From Blastococcus atacamensis (lineage in GTDB: Bacteria; Actinomycetota; Actinomycetes; Mycobacteriales; Geodermatophilaceae), in contig NZ_POQU01000023.1 of the NCBI RefSeq assembly GCF_002938425.1, forward strand, positions 1 through 42,332: DNA of 42,332 bases. The letters are read 5' to 3'. Below are positions 18,287-27,432 of this stretch, piece after piece. Position numbers and translations under genes: made by a program. The notes under the pieces are model-generated. The model was not told the origin of the DNA. It was given only the letters and a program-made list of their open reading frames with translations, and ran no database searches. The number at the start of each line of letters is the position of its first letter. Position 1 is the stretch's first letter.

Positions 18287-19387
18287 TCAGCGAGCGGCCA
18301 GGACGGCCGTCGCCAGGTCCTCGATCCGCACCAGGCCGAGCACGGAGCCGGCCGGGTCGGTGCAGACGACGGGGTCGAACCGCTGCGCCGGCGGTCGGGT
18401 CAGGGCCCGCTGCAGCGCGTCGCCGATGTCGGTCGAGGGGTGGACGCGCAGCGACACCGGAGCCGTGTGGACCTCGAGGGTCCGCGGGTCGGAGAGCAGC
18501 AGTGCCGTCGGCTCGCCGTGCTCGCCGACGAGCACGGCGGGGGGCACCTCGGGGAGCTCGTCCACGCCCATCACGCACTGGCGCACCGGGCGCAGGAGGC
18601 TGGCGACGCTCTCGGTCAGCCGCGCGCGGGCCACCTGGGTGCGCACCAGCCGCTCGACCTCGGGGGCCAGCGGCAGGAAGTCCGGGGAGGGGCGGCCGAG
18701 CAGCCACCCCTGGGCCAGCGGGACGCCGAGGCGGCTGAAGGCGGCCAGCTCGGCGGGCGTCTCGATGCCCTCGGCCAGCAGCCAGGCGTCGATCTTGCCG
18801 GCGAACTCGCCCACCATCTCGGCCAGCGCGACGCGCACCGGGTCGGAGTCGACGTCGGCGACCAGGGCGCGGTCGAGCTTGACCAGCTGCGGGCGCAGGG
18901 CGGCCATCTGCTGGAGCCCGGAGTAGCCGCTGCCGGTGTCGTCGAGGGCGATGAGCGCTCCGCGCTCGCGCAGCGCCTCGGTCTGCCGGAGCAGGGCCGT
19001 CAGGTCGTCGACCGGGGTGTGCTCGGTGAGCTCGACGACGACGCGCCGCAGGTCGTCCCGGCTGGCCAGGGCGCGCTGGATGACGTCGGCGCCGAGCAGG
19101 TGGGGGCTGACGTTGACCGTCAGGAAGGTGTTGGCCGGCAGCCGGTCGACGACGGCCAGCGCCTTGTGGATCGCCAGCGCCTCGAGCTCGGCGGCGATGC
19201 CGGCGTCGGCGGCGGCGGCGAACCAGACGTCCGGACCGGCGGCGCCGGGGAAACGAGCCAGCGCCTCGTACCCCGCCACGGAGGCGGCGGCGAGGTCCAC
19301 GATCGGCTGGAAGACGAGGGTGAGGTCGTCGGCGTCGGCCAGCAGCGGGCGGCAGTCAGGGAGGCGGGCCGTCCGCGTGCCGATCAT
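18287..19387 (-). CDS. EAL-domain c-di-GMP phosphodiesterase with C-terminal CBS-like region
   Basis: The 366-residue protein has an EAL domain at about 20-245 with all catalytic positions in place: Glu41 (YEALARF), Asn92 (VNVSP), Glu119 (VVELTEH), Asp149-Asp150 ([10 protein letters not shown]), Lys170 (VKLDRAL), Glu206 (AEGIET) and Gln226 (AQGW). It should therefore hydrolyse c-di-GMP to pGpG. The C-terminal ~110 residues ([18 protein letters not shown], then [20 protein letters not shown]) look like a CBS-type pair that may sense a nucleotide. There is no membrane segment. It is divergent from a large multi-sensor phosphatase gene, so the two may serve one signalling circuit. The start ATG has a weak ribosome site. 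Confidence 0.9.
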   Translation of the reverse strand: MIGTRTARLPDCRPLLADADDLTLVFQPIVDLAAASVAGYEALARFPGAAGPDVWFAAAADAGIAAELEALAIHKALAVVDRLPANTFLTVNVSPHLLGADVIQRALASRDDLRRVVVELTEHTPVDDLTALLRQTEALRERGALIALDDTGSGYSGLQQMAALRPQLVKLDRALVADVDSDPVRVALAEMVGEFAGKIDAWLLAEGIETPAELAAFSRLGVPLAQGWLLGRPSPDFLPLAPEVERLVRTQVARARLTESVASLLRPVRQCVMGVDELPEVPPAVLVGEHGEPTALLLSDPRTLEVHTAPVSLRVHPSTDIGDALQRALTRPPAQRFDPVVCTDPAGSVLGLVRIEDLATAVLAAR

Positions 19388-19552
19388 GCCCAGGTCATCG
19401 GGCGATGAGCCGGCGGACTTGAGCCCCCGTCGTGCCCTCCCCCGGAGGGGGGACCTGCCGCTCCACGCCCACCGTTCGGGGGAGGCTGCCCCGGCGTGCC
19501 AGCATGTGGGTCCGACGCCCCGCTGGGGGGCGCGACCGGCGGAGGGAGCGCG

Positions 19553-22291
19553 GTGTCCACGCCCGAGCCCGCGGTCGACCCGCTCACCGATGCCCTCCGC
19601 GTCGCCGCCGCCCGTCGGCTGCTGCTCGAGGTCCCCGGACCCGCGGCGTTCGACCGGCTCTCCGCGCTGACCGCCCGCGTCCTCGGGGTCGGGCACGCGA
19701 AGGTCACGCTCTTCACCGATCACGACGTCGTCGTCGGCGGGCACGGTCTCCCGGCAGGCATGGTGGGCGGCCCGGCGCTGCTGACCGGGGCGCTGTCGGC
19801 CATCACCGTGCGCCAGGGTGTGCCGCTGGTCATCCCGGCGGCGGCCGAGGACGAGCGGGTGCGCGACCTGCCCGCCGTCACCTCGGGAGAGGTCCTGTCC
19901 TACCTCGGCGCGCCGCTCGTCGCGGCCTCCGGACAGGTCATCGGCGCGCTGGCGGTCTACGACCCGGAACCCCGGAACTGGTCCGCCGACGCCGCCGAGC
20001 TCCTCGAGCAGCTGGCCCTCTCCGTCGTGGCCGAGCTGGAGCTCTCCGCCGCACAGTCGGCGGTCGGCACCTCCCGCGCCTGGCTGGAGGTGGCCCTGGA
20101 GGCCAGCTCCGTCGGCATCTGGGAGCGGGACCTGCGCACCGAGGTCATCCACTGGGACGACCGGTGCGCCGCCATCTTCGGCCTGGACTCCGCGGTCGAG
20201 CTGAACTCGCTCGACGACGTCCTCGCCACGCACGTCCACCCCGACGACCACGCCGCCATCGACGAGGCCATGCGCGTCGCCGTCGAGCAGCGCGCCGACT
20301 ACACCGTCGAGTTCCGCGCCCTGCGCGAGGACGGCGTGGTGCGCTGGGTCCTGGCGCGCGGCCGCGTGGTGGCCGACGCGACCGGTGCGGCCGCGCGGGT
20401 GCTGGGGACGGCGCTCGACATCACCGAGGCCCGCGGGCAGGCCGAGCAGCGCCTCACCGCGGTACAGCGTGCCGCTGCCGTCGCCGAGGTCGCCGCCGAA
20501 CTGGCCAACGCCGCCCGAATGGAGCACCTGGCCGACGTCGTGCTGCGTGGCGCACAGGTCCTCGGGGCGAAGTCCAGCGCGCTCGCCGTCTTCGACGCGC
20601 CGGGCGGGCCGCTCCGCCTGCACATGACCGGCAACCTGCTCGCGGTCGTGCGCGCGGAGCACCCGGACGCCCCCGACCTGGCCGATGGCGTCATCCTTCC
20701 CCTGGACGACGCCCTCCCCGCCCAGCACGTGGCCCGGCACGGCCGGCGGCTGCTGCTGAGCGACATGCCCACGGCGGTCACACGCTTCCCCGCGCTGCAG
20801 CCGGTCGTGGAGCTGCTCGGGCCGAGGGCCATGGCGGCGGTGCCGCTGCGCGTCGAGGGGCGGGTGCTGGGCACCTTCCTGGCGGTCTGGACCGTGGACC
20901 ACGAGTTCGTCCCTGACGACGTGGAGGTGCTGGAGGCGCTGGCGGCGCAGATCGCGCTCAGCGTCTCCCGGCTGCAGGCCGACGCGGAGCGCGACGCCGC
21001 AGTCTCGGCCATGTCCGAGGCCAACCAGCGGCTGCGGCTCCTGGCCGAGGCCGGCCGGATGCTGTCGGGCACGCTGGAGATCGACCAGCAGATCGAGCAA
21101 CTGGCCTCGCTGGTCGTGCCCGATCTGGGCGACTGGTGCTGGATCGTCGTCACCGACGAGCAGGGCCGCCTGCACGACGTCGCCACCGGCCACCGCGACC
21201 CCGCCCGCCGTCCCGAGGTCGAGGAGTACGTGCGGGGCATGGTGGCGGGGATGACCGAGGATGCCGCCGCCCGCACCGTCACCGCGACCGGCCGTCCCGT
21301 GCTCATGCCGCACATCGACTGGGACCACGTGACGCGGGCGCTGCCCGATCCCGCCGTGCGCGAGCGGTTCGCCCGGCTGGGGGCCGCCTCCAGCGTGGTG
21401 GTCCCGCTGGTGGCCCGCGGCCAGGCGCTCGGCGCGATGGGCCTGTTCGCCGGGGAGGAGCGCGGCCCGCTCGGCCCGGCCGAGGTCGACACCGCCGTCG
21501 AGATCGGCCGCCGCGCCGGGCTGGCGCTGCACCAGGCCCGCCTCTACAGCCAGCAGCGCGACCTGGCCGACGCGCTGCAGCGCAGCATGCTCACCGACCC
21601 ACCGCAGCCGGAGCACAGCGAGATCGTCGTGCGGTACGTGCCGGCCGCCGAGGGCGCCGAGATCGGCGGCGACTGGTACGACGCCTTCCTCCAGCGCGGC
21701 GGCACGACGGTGCTGGCGATCGGCGACGTCGTCGGCCACGACACCCGGGCCGCCGCGGCCATGGGGCAGGTGCGCGGCCTCCTGCGCGGCATCAGCTACT
21801 CCAGCGGCGGGTCCCCGGCCGAGGTGCTGTCCGAGCTCGACCGCGCCGTCCAGGGCCTGGCGCTGGACACGATGGCGACGGCGCTGCTCGCACAGCTGGA
21901 GCCCGACACCGACGACGACGCCGGCCGGATGCGGCTGCGCTGGGCGAACGCCGGGCACCCGCCGCCGGTCCTGCTGGCCTCCGACGGCAGCGTGGTGCTG
22001 CTCGACGGCAAGCAGGCCGACCTGCTGCTCGGGGTGGCGCCGGAGACCGTCCGCGAGGACCACGTCGCCGTCCTGGCGCCCGGCTCCACGGTGCTGCTGT
22101 ACACCGACGGCCTGGTGGAGCGGCGCGACCGCGACATCGATGCCGGCACCGACCAGCTGCTGGAGGTGCTGGGCCGGTGCGCCGGGCTGGAGTTGGGCGA
22201 ACTGTGCGACCGCGTGCTGGAGCAGATGTTCCTGCCCGGCGCGGAGGACGACGTCGCCGTCCTGGCCGTGCGCGTGCGCCCCGAGGCCTGA
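19553..22291 (+). CDS. Multi-sensor PP2C phosphatase (GAF-PAS-GAF-GAF-SpoIIE)
   Basis: In this 912-residue soluble signalling protein, domains in order are GAF (about 10-160), PAS (178-300, with SSVGIWERDLRTEV and the PAC-like EFRALREDGVVRWVLARGR), GAF (312-475), GAF (490-660) and a SpoIIE/RsbU-type PP2C phosphatase (690-908). The phosphatase has EIGGDWYDAF, VLAIGDVVGHDTRAAAAMGQ, WANAGHPPPVLL, LLYTDGLVERRD and EDDVAVLAVRV, so the Mn/Mg-binding aspartates are intact. Such enzymes usually dephosphorylate an anti-sigma-factor antagonist to release a stress sigma factor; no antagonist or kinase gene is adjacent. I chose the GTG at 19553, preceded by GGAGGGAG. It is divergent from the EAL gene. 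Confidence 0.92.
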   Translation: MSTPEPAVDPLTDALRVAAARRLLLEVPGPAAFDRLSALTARVLGVGHAKVTLFTDHDVVVGGHGLPAGMVGGPALLTGALSAITVRQGVPLVIPAAAEDERVRDLPAVTSGEVLSYLGAPLVAASGQVIGALAVYDPEPRNWSADAAELLEQLALSVVAELELSAAQSAVGTSRAWLEVALEASSVGIWERDLRTEVIHWDDRCAAIFGLDSAVELNSLDDVLATHVHPDDHAAIDEAMRVAVEQRADYTVEFRALREDGVVRWVLARGRVVADATGAAARVLGTALDITEARGQAEQRLTAVQRAAAVAEVAAELANAARMEHLADVVLRGAQVLGAKSSALAVFDAPGGPLRLHMTGNLLAVVRAEHPDAPDLADGVILPLDDALPAQHVARHGRRLLLSDMPTAVTRFPALQPVVELLGPRAMAAVPLRVEGRVLGTFLAVWTVDHEFVPDDVEVLEALAAQIALSVSRLQADAERDAAVSAMSEANQRLRLLAEAGRMLSGTLEIDQQIEQLASLVVPDLGDWCWIVVTDEQGRLHDVATGHRDPARRPEVEEYVRGMVAGMTEDAAARTVTATGRPVLMPHIDWDHVTRALPDPAVRERFARLGAASSVVVPLVARGQALGAMGLFAGEERGPLGPAEVDTAVEIGRRAGLALHQARLYSQQRDLADALQRSMLTDPPQPEHSEIVVRYVPAAEGAEIGGDWYDAFLQRGGTTVLAIGDVVGHDTRAAAAMGQVRGLLRGISYSSGGSPAEVLSELDRAVQGLALDTMATALLAQLEPDTDDDAGRMRLRWANAGHPPPVLLASDGSVVLLDGKQADLLLGVAPETVREDHVAVLAPGSTVLLYTDGLVERRDRDIDAGTDQLLEVLGRCAGLELGELCDRVLEQMFLPGAEDDVAVLAVRVRPEA

Positions 22292-22297
22292 CCGGCT

Positions 22298-23029
22298 TCA
22301 GTCGCGGCGGCGGAACAGTGCCGAACCCGCACGGCGCCGGGGACCCTGCTGCTGCCGACGGCGGACGAGGCGTCCGCGGGCGCGTTCGGGCAGGTCGACG
22401 GCGACCGGCGCCTCCCAGCCACGCCACACCGACAACACCCGCAGGCCCGCCACGAGCGCGATGACCAGGGCCGCCACCGGCAGCGGGTCGAGCCCGAGGG
22501 GGCCGGCGAGCAGGGTCAGCGCGGTGGCGCCGATCAGCGCCGCCACGGCGTTGTAGGGGCCCGGCTGCACGATCTCCGCCCGCTGGGCCAGCAGCACGTC
22601 GCGGATGACCGCACCGCCGACCGCCGTCACCGTGCCGACGAAGACCACCGAGGCGCTGGGCAGCCCGGCCAGCTGCGCCTTCTGGGCGCCGATCACGGTG
22701 AAGAAGCCGAGCGTGACGGCGTCCAGGACGACGAGGAGCCCGGTGAGCCGGGAGAGCCAGCCGGAGAAGTAGAACGTCACCATCGCGGTGATGGCGACCG
22801 TCGGCAGGTAGGCCTGGTTGGTCAGGGCGACCGGTGGGCCCTCGGCGAGCAGGACGTCGCGGATCAGCCCGCCGCCGAGCCCGCCGCTGACGGCGAGCAG
22901 CAGCACCCCGGACACGGCGAACCCCTCACGGGCGGCCAGCAGACCGCCGGTGAGGGCGCCGATGACGATCGCCGTGAGGTCGACGGCGGCCGGCACGTGC
23001 AGGGCTTCGGCCGCAGCGACGATCTCCAC
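22298..23029 (-). CDS. UPF0126/TRIC-family membrane channel
   Basis: The 243-residue membrane protein is built of two homologous repeats, each ending in the glycine-kinked signature: GGGLIRDVLLAEGPP in the first and GGAVIRDVLLAQRAE in the second. About seven hydrophobic segments are predicted, plus a basic C-terminal tail (RRRQQQGPRRR). This is the bacterial TRIC family, for which trimeric cation-channel structures are known in homologues. Physiological role in bacteria is not settled. It is convergent with the SpoIIE phosphatase, with only 6 bases between stops. The palindromic repeat copy 2 lies upstream. Confidence 0.9.
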   Translation of the reverse strand: MEIVAAAEALHVPAAVDLTAIVIGALTGGLLAAREGFAVSGVLLLAVSGGLGGGLIRDVLLAEGPPVALTNQAYLPTVAITAMVTFYFSGWLSRLTGLLVVLDAVTLGFFTVIGAQKAQLAGLPSASVVFVGTVTAVGGAVIRDVLLAQRAEIVQPGPYNAVAALIGATALTLLAGPLGLDPLPVAALVIALVAGLRVLSVWRGWEAPVAVDLPERARGRLVRRRQQQGPRRRAGSALFRRRD

Positions 23030-23077
23030 GACCGCTCATTCTCCCGGTCCCGCCTCGCCGTCCCCTTCCGCGTCCCC

Positions 23078-23150
23078 GCCGAGTGGGCAGTTGCCACCGC
23101 GGGACACGCCGGTAGACGGCGTGTCGCGCGACCGCAACTGCCCACTCGGG
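23078..23150. repeat. Dispersed palindromic element, copy 2
   Basis: The 34-base arms 23078-23111 and 23117-23150 match at 29 of 34 positions around a 5-base loop. Outer part GCCGAGTGGGCAGTTGC, inner part GGACACGCCG. It is the best-preserved copy of the family also found at 751-822 and 37588-37660. It lies between the TRIC gene start and the acyl-CoA oxidase stop. Confidence 0.75.
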
Positions 23151-23153
23151 CCG

Positions 23154-25205
23154 TTACTGGCCGGGCGGGACGTCGACGTCGGTGGCGGTGCCCTCGGGCG
23201 TGGTCTCCCCGTTGATCACCCGGAGCTCGGCGTCGCGGGCGGCCATGGCCTCCTGGCGGCCGGCCTCCTCCTCGAGGATCGCCGCGGCCTTCCAGTCGGC
23301 GGGGATGGCGAAGGCGTCGACCAGCGTGACCAGGTGCGGCCGCAGCTCGCGGAGCAGCTGGTTCACCGTCGAGGTCAGCGTCTTCGCGCGGGCCGGCGTC
23401 AGCTGGCCGTGCTCCAGGAACCAGGCCTTGTCCGCCTCGATGGTGGAGAGCGCGTACAGGTCGCACAGCGTGTCGAGGAGCTGCTTGGCGGCCGGGTCGT
23501 CGGTGCGGTCCACACCGGCGACGAACGCCTCCAGGACGATCCGCTCGATGTGCGTCTGCGCCGACTTGAGCACGTGGTCCTGCACCGAGTTGAACATGTC
23601 GAACGGGGCCATGCCCTCGGTGGTCGAGTTCTTCCGCAGCCGGCGGATCGCGCCCTCGAGCGAGTGCTTCTCGCGGAACTCGAACATCTTGAGCTGCCAG
23701 CCGCGGTCCAGCATCGGCACCTCGTCGTCCCGACCGGGGACGGCGTCGACGAGCCGCTGGATGAGCGCACGCGCCGCCGTCCGCTCGAGGACGGTCTCGC
23801 GCACCATGTCGGCGACGAAGCCCACCCGGCCCCAGCCGTCGAGGGAGCCGAAGGCGTCCCGGTAGCCGGTCAGCAGGCCCTTGGCGACCAGCTGCAGCAG
23901 GACGGTGTTGTCGCCCTCGAAGGTGGTGAAGACGTCCGTGTCGGCCTTGAGGTGGGGGAGCCGGTTCTCCTGCAGGTAGCCGGCGCCGCCGCACGCCTCG
24001 CGGCACATCTGGATGGTGGCCGTGGCGTGCGCGGTCTGGGCGGCCTTGAGCCCGGCGGCGCGGGACTCCAGCTCGCGCTGGGCCTGCTCGTCGATCTCCT
24101 GGCCGTGCACGTGGACCGCCGTCTGCACGTCGTGCATGGTCGAGACGAGCTCGCCCTGGGCGAAGTGCAGGGCGTAGGTCTTGGCCAGCGCGGGGAGCAG
24201 CTTGCGCTGGTGCACGAGGTAGTCGTTGATGACGATCTCGCGGTCCTCGCCGGGGGCGGCGAACTGGCGGCGGACGTCGCCGTAGCGGACGGCGATGTCC
24301 AGCGCCAGCTTCGTGGCCGACCCGGCGGAGCCACCGACGCTGACGCGGCCACGCACCAGCGTGCCGAGCATGGTGAAGAAGCGGCGGGTCTCGTTCTCGA
24401 TGCTCGACGTGTAGGTGCCGTCCTCGGCGACCTGGCCGTAGCGGTTGAGCAGCATGTCGCGCGGCACGGTGACGTGGTCGAAGGACAGCCGGCCGTTGTC
24501 CACGCCGAGCAGGCCGGCCTTGGCGCCGTCGTCGCCGATGGTGACGCCGGGCATCGGGTTGCCGTGCTCGTCGCGGATCGGCACGAGCCAGGCGTGCACG
24601 CCGTGGTTCTTGCCCCGGGTGACCAGCTGGGCGAAGACGACGGCCATCCGCCCGTCCTTGGCCGCGTTGCCGATGTAGTCCTTGCGCGCGGCCTGGTGCG
24701 GGGTGTGCAGGTCGAAGGTCTGCGTCTCGGGGTCGTAGACGCACGTCGTCCGCAGCTGCTGGACGTCGGAGCCGTGACCGGTCTCGGTCATGGCGAAGCA
24801 GCCGGGCAGGTCGAAGCTCATGACGTCGCGCAGGTACTTCTCGTGGTGCTCGCGCGTGCCGAGCAGCTCCAGCGCACCGCCGAACAGGCCCCACTGGACG
24901 CCGGCCTTGACCATGAGGGAGAGGTCGGCGAAGGCGAGCATCTCGATCGAGGTCACCGATGCGCCGGAGTCGGCCTCGCCGCCGAACTCCTTGGGGAAGC
25001 CGAAGCCGACGCGGCCGGAGTCGGCCAGCTTCTTGGCCGCCCGGGTCACCCGCTCGCGGGCCTCGGCCATCGACTCGCCGTACACCGGCAGGAAGTCGCG
25101 GTCGCCCAGGTTCTCGCGGGCGTCCCGCCGGACGTGGGCCCATCGGCCGTCCAGGGTCCCCTGGAGGACCTTCGGGTCGACCGACGCGGGAAGGGTGCTC
25201 GTCAC
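23154..25205 (-). CDS. Acyl-CoA oxidase/dehydrogenase (ACOX-like)
   Basis: This 683-residue flavoprotein of the acyl-CoA dehydrogenase superfamily is much longer than a standard ~390-residue dehydrogenase and has acyl-CoA oxidase architecture. It has GCFAMTETGHGSDVQQLRTT (FAD/substrate loop), KDYIGNAAKDGRMAVVFAQL, and REACGGAGYLQENRLPHLK followed by FTTFEGDNTVLLQ, where the Glu after TTF is the catalytic-base position of oxidases. A C-terminal ACOX-like helical domain follows. It should introduce the first double bond in fatty acyl-CoA, with oxygen or an electron-transfer flavoprotein as acceptor. The start is GTG 25205, with GGAGG just upstream. It overlaps the TetR stop (GTGA), so the two form one operon. 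Confidence 0.88.
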   Translation of the reverse strand: MTSTLPASVDPKVLQGTLDGRWAHVRRDARENLGDRDFLPVYGESMAEARERVTRAAKKLADSGRVGFGFPKEFGGEADSGASVTSIEMLAFADLSLMVKAGVQWGLFGGALELLGTREHHEKYLRDVMSFDLPGCFAMTETGHGSDVQQLRTTCVYDPETQTFDLHTPHQAARKDYIGNAAKDGRMAVVFAQLVTRGKNHGVHAWLVPIRDEHGNPMPGVTIGDDGAKAGLLGVDNGRLSFDHVTVPRDMLLNRYGQVAEDGTYTSSIENETRRFFTMLGTLVRGRVSVGGSAGSATKLALDIAVRYGDVRRQFAAPGEDREIVINDYLVHQRKLLPALAKTYALHFAQGELVSTMHDVQTAVHVHGQEIDEQAQRELESRAAGLKAAQTAHATATIQMCREACGGAGYLQENRLPHLKADTDVFTTFEGDNTVLLQLVAKGLLTGYRDAFGSLDGWGRVGFVADMVRETVLERTAARALIQRLVDAVPGRDDEVPMLDRGWQLKMFEFREKHSLEGAIRRLRKNSTTEGMAPFDMFNSVQDHVLKSAQTHIERIVLEAFVAGVDRTDDPAAKQLLDTLCDLYALSTIEADKAWFLEHGQLTPARAKTLTSTVNQLLRELRPHLVTLVDAFAIPADWKAAAILEEEAGRQEAMAARDAELRVINGETTPEGTATDVDVPPGQ

Positions 25206-25945
25206 TGTTCCTCCAAGGTGGCGGTGGTCCCGGTTCCGGGCTGCTGGGTCACGACGCCGGACACTCCGGCCCAGGCGAGTTCGGTCAGGTGTGCGGTGAG
25301 TTCGGTGCGGAGCATGGAGCGCCCGGCGCGAAGCCACCAGTCGGCGGCCGAGCGCACGAGCCCGACGAGGCCGTGCCCCCAGGCGCCGGCGGCCGCCGGG
25401 TTCCGGCCGGCCCGTTCGAGGGCCACGGCCATGAGCGCCGCCGCTTGGTCGCCGACGAGGTCGGCGAGGCTGCCGACGGGGTCCACCGCGTCGCTCCCCG
25501 GCTGGGGGGTGACGACGAAGCGGTAGACCTCCGGATCGGCCTCGAGGAAGGTCAGGTAGGTGTCGATCGCCGCGGCGGTCATCCGGCGCGGGTCGTCGCT
25601 GCTCTCCATCGCCTCGCGCAGCCGGGGCAGGAGCTGTGCGGCGACCCGGCCGCAGACGGCGACGTGCAGGTCTGATCGGTCGGCGAAGTGCCGGTAGACG
25701 ACGGTCTTGCTGGTGCCTGCCTCGGCCGCGATCTCCTCCATGCCCACGCCGGCGCCGTGCCGTCCGACGGCCGCCAGAGCAGCGTGGACGAGCTGCTCGC
25801 GACGGGCCCGGCGGTGCTCGTCCCAACGTGAGTTCCGTCGATCGCGGGTAGCGGCCGGCTTCGAGTCGCGCGGGTCGCTGTCCTGCGCGATCTTGTCGTG
25901 CGAGGCACCGACCTGCGACGTACGTCTCACCGCCTCGGCTTTCAT
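25202..25945 (-). CDS. TetR-family regulator of the adjacent fatty-acid cluster
   Basis: In this 247-residue protein the helix-turn-helix lies at about 68-96 (MEEIAAEAGTSKTVVYRHFA), after a long basic N-terminal extension (residues 1-50: RDSKPAATRDRRNSRWDEHR). The C-terminal ligand domain has the LTFLEADPEVYRFVVTP segment common in TetR proteins near acyl-CoA genes. It overlaps the oxidase gene it precedes and is divergent from the thiolase operon. It most likely represses both arms and is released by an acyl-CoA; this is inference from position. A palindrome 11 bases upstream of its start is the candidate operator. Confidence 0.9.
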   Translation of the reverse strand: MKAEAVRRTSQVGASHDKIAQDSDPRDSKPAATRDRRNSRWDEHRRARREQLVHAALAAVGRHGAGVGMEEIAAEAGTSKTVVYRHFADRSDLHVAVCGRVAAQLLPRLREAMESSDDPRRMTAAAIDTYLTFLEADPEVYRFVVTPQPGSDAVDPVGSLADLVGDQAAALMAVALERAGRNPAAAGAWGHGLVGLVRSAADWWLRAGRSMLRTELTAHLTELAWAGVSGVVTQQPGTGTTATLEEQ

Positions 25946-25955
25946 GTGACACACA

Positions 25956-25975
25956 GTACCGCGTACCCTCGGTAC
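25956..25975. promoter_or_regulatory. Candidate TetR operator
   Basis: GTACCG, 8 bases, CGGTAC is a perfect 20-base dyad in the 60-base divergent interval between the TetR gene (start 25945) and the thiolase gene (start 26006). Position and size suit a TetR dimer blocking both promoters. Confidence 0.55.
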
Positions 25976-26005
25976 CGGCCAACCCCACCGACCACGGAGG
26001 TCACC

Positions 26006-27313
26006 ATGGCGAGCAACTCGAAGCCGGCGACTCGCAAGGCCGCCATCGTCGGCGGGAACCGGATCCCCTTCGCGCGGTCCAACTCGACGTACGGGCAGGC
26101 GTCCAACCAGGACATGCTCACCGCGACCATCGACGGGCTGGTCGCCCGCTTCGGTCTGCAGGGTGAGCAGGTGGGCGAGGTCGTCGCCGGCGCCGTCCTC
26201 AAGCACGCGCGCGACTTCAACCTGACCCGTGAGTCGGTGCTGGGCTCCCGGCTCGACGCCAGCACCCCGGCCTACGACGTCCAGCAGGCCTGCGGAACCG
26301 GCCTCGAGGCCGCGATCCTGGTCGCCAACAAGATCGCCCTCGGGCAGATCGAGTCCGGCATCGCCGGTGGCGTGGACACCACGTCCGACGCCCCGCTCGC
26401 CGTGGGCGACGACCTGCGCCGCATCCTCATCTCGCTCAACAGCGCGAAGACGCTGCAGGACCGGCTCAAGGCCATCGCGCGGATCCGCCCCGGCATGATC
26501 GCCCCGGAGATCCCGCGCAACGCCGAGCCGCGCACCGGCCTGGCGATGGGCGAGCACGCGCAGCTCACCGCCCACGAGTGGGAGATCGGCCGGGAGGAGC
26601 AGGACGAGCTCACCGTGCGGTCGCACCAGAACATGGCCGCCGCCTACGAGCGCGGCTTCTTCGACGACCTGGTGACGCCGTTCCTCGGCCTCACCCGCGA
26701 CCAGAACCTGCGGCCGGACTCGTCGCTGGAGAAGCTGGCCAAGCTCAAGCCGGTCTTCGGGCGTGCCCTCCCCGACGGCGCCGAGGGCACGATGACCGCC
26801 GGCAACTCCACGCCGCTGACCGACGGCGCCTCCGCGGTGCTGCTGGCCTCCGACGAGTGGGCCGCCGAGCAGGGCCTGCCGGTGCTGGCCCACCTCGTCG
26901 ACGCGCAGACCGCCGCGGTCGACTACGTGCACGGCGGCGAGGGCCTGCTCATGGCCCCGGTCTACGCCGTGCCCAAGATGCTGGCCCGCAACGGCCTGAC
27001 CCTGCAGGACTTCGACTTCTACGAGATCCACGAGGCCTTCGCCTCCACGGTGCTCGCGACGATGAAGGCCTGGGAGGACCCGGCGTACTGCAAGGAGAAG
27101 CTCGGCCTCGACGCCCCGCTGGGCTCGATCGACCGCTCCAAGCTCAACGTCTACGGCTCGTCGCTGGCGGCCGGGCACCCCTTCGCCGCGACCGGCGGCC
27201 GGATCGTCGCCTCGCTGGCCAAGACGCTGCACCAGGCGGGTCCGGGCAAGCGCGGCCTGATCTCCATCTGCGCCGCCGGCGGCCAGGGCGTCGTCGCCAT
27301 CCTCGAGTCCTGA
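26006..27313 (+). CDS. Acetyl-CoA C-acyltransferase (FadA2/FadI-type thiolase)
   Basis: The 435-residue thiolase cleaves 3-ketoacyl-CoA with CoA (or condenses acyl-CoAs). Nucleophile Cys96 lies in DVQQACGTGLEA, His342 in YEIHEAFAS, His391 in AAGHPFAATGGR and the acid Cys422 in ICAAGGQG. It is the long thiolase form, like mycobacterial FadA2. Order thiolase - FabG4 - HtdX-like dehydratase is the set found at M. tuberculosis Rv0243-Rv0241c. CGGAGG lies before the ATG. It is first gene of the rightward fatty-acid operon and divergent from TetR. Confidence 0.93.
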   Translation: MASNSKPATRKAAIVGGNRIPFARSNSTYGQASNQDMLTATIDGLVARFGLQGEQVGEVVAGAVLKHARDFNLTRESVLGSRLDASTPAYDVQQACGTGLEAAILVANKIALGQIESGIAGGVDTTSDAPLAVGDDLRRILISLNSAKTLQDRLKAIARIRPGMIAPEIPRNAEPRTGLAMGEHAQLTAHEWEIGREEQDELTVRSHQNMAAAYERGFFDDLVTPFLGLTRDQNLRPDSSLEKLAKLKPVFGRALPDGAEGTMTAGNSTPLTDGASAVLLASDEWAAEQGLPVLAHLVDAQTAAVDYVHGGEGLLMAPVYAVPKMLARNGLTLQDFDFYEIHEAFASTVLATMKAWEDPAYCKEKLGLDAPLGSIDRSKLNVYGSSLAAGHPFAATGGRIVASLAKTLHQAGPGKRGLISICAAGGQGVVAILES

Positions 27314-27350
27314 TCCCTGCCGCTGACCGGCTCAACCCTCGACACCTGAC

Positions 27351-27378
27351 GTGGAGCCGCGCCGTGGCGCGGCTCCAC
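27351..27378. terminator. Hairpin between thiolase and fabG4
   Basis: GTGGAGCCGCGC (27351-27362) and GCGCGGCTCCAC (27367-27378) form a perfect 12-bp stem with a 4-base loop in the 119-base gap. It may end the thiolase transcript or attenuate read-through into fabG4; no U-run follows. Confidence 0.55.
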
Positions 27379-27432
27379 GGACGGCCGCCCGGCTCGACCC
27401 GGACGACCGCAACTCGACCGGAAGGACATCCA

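Noticed and set aside
18287-22063. A 1258-codon open frame on the minus strand spanning the SpoIIE phosphatase gene
   Set aside because: Its left end is the real EAL gene; the rest is the antisense of a well-supported phosphatase, with His/Gly/Arg-rich composition and no domains. Only 18287-19387 is kept.
22818-25526. A 902-codon plus-strand open frame opposite the acyl-CoA oxidase
   Set aside because: It is antisense to a gene with clear flavoenzyme motifs; long antisense frames are expected at this GC content.
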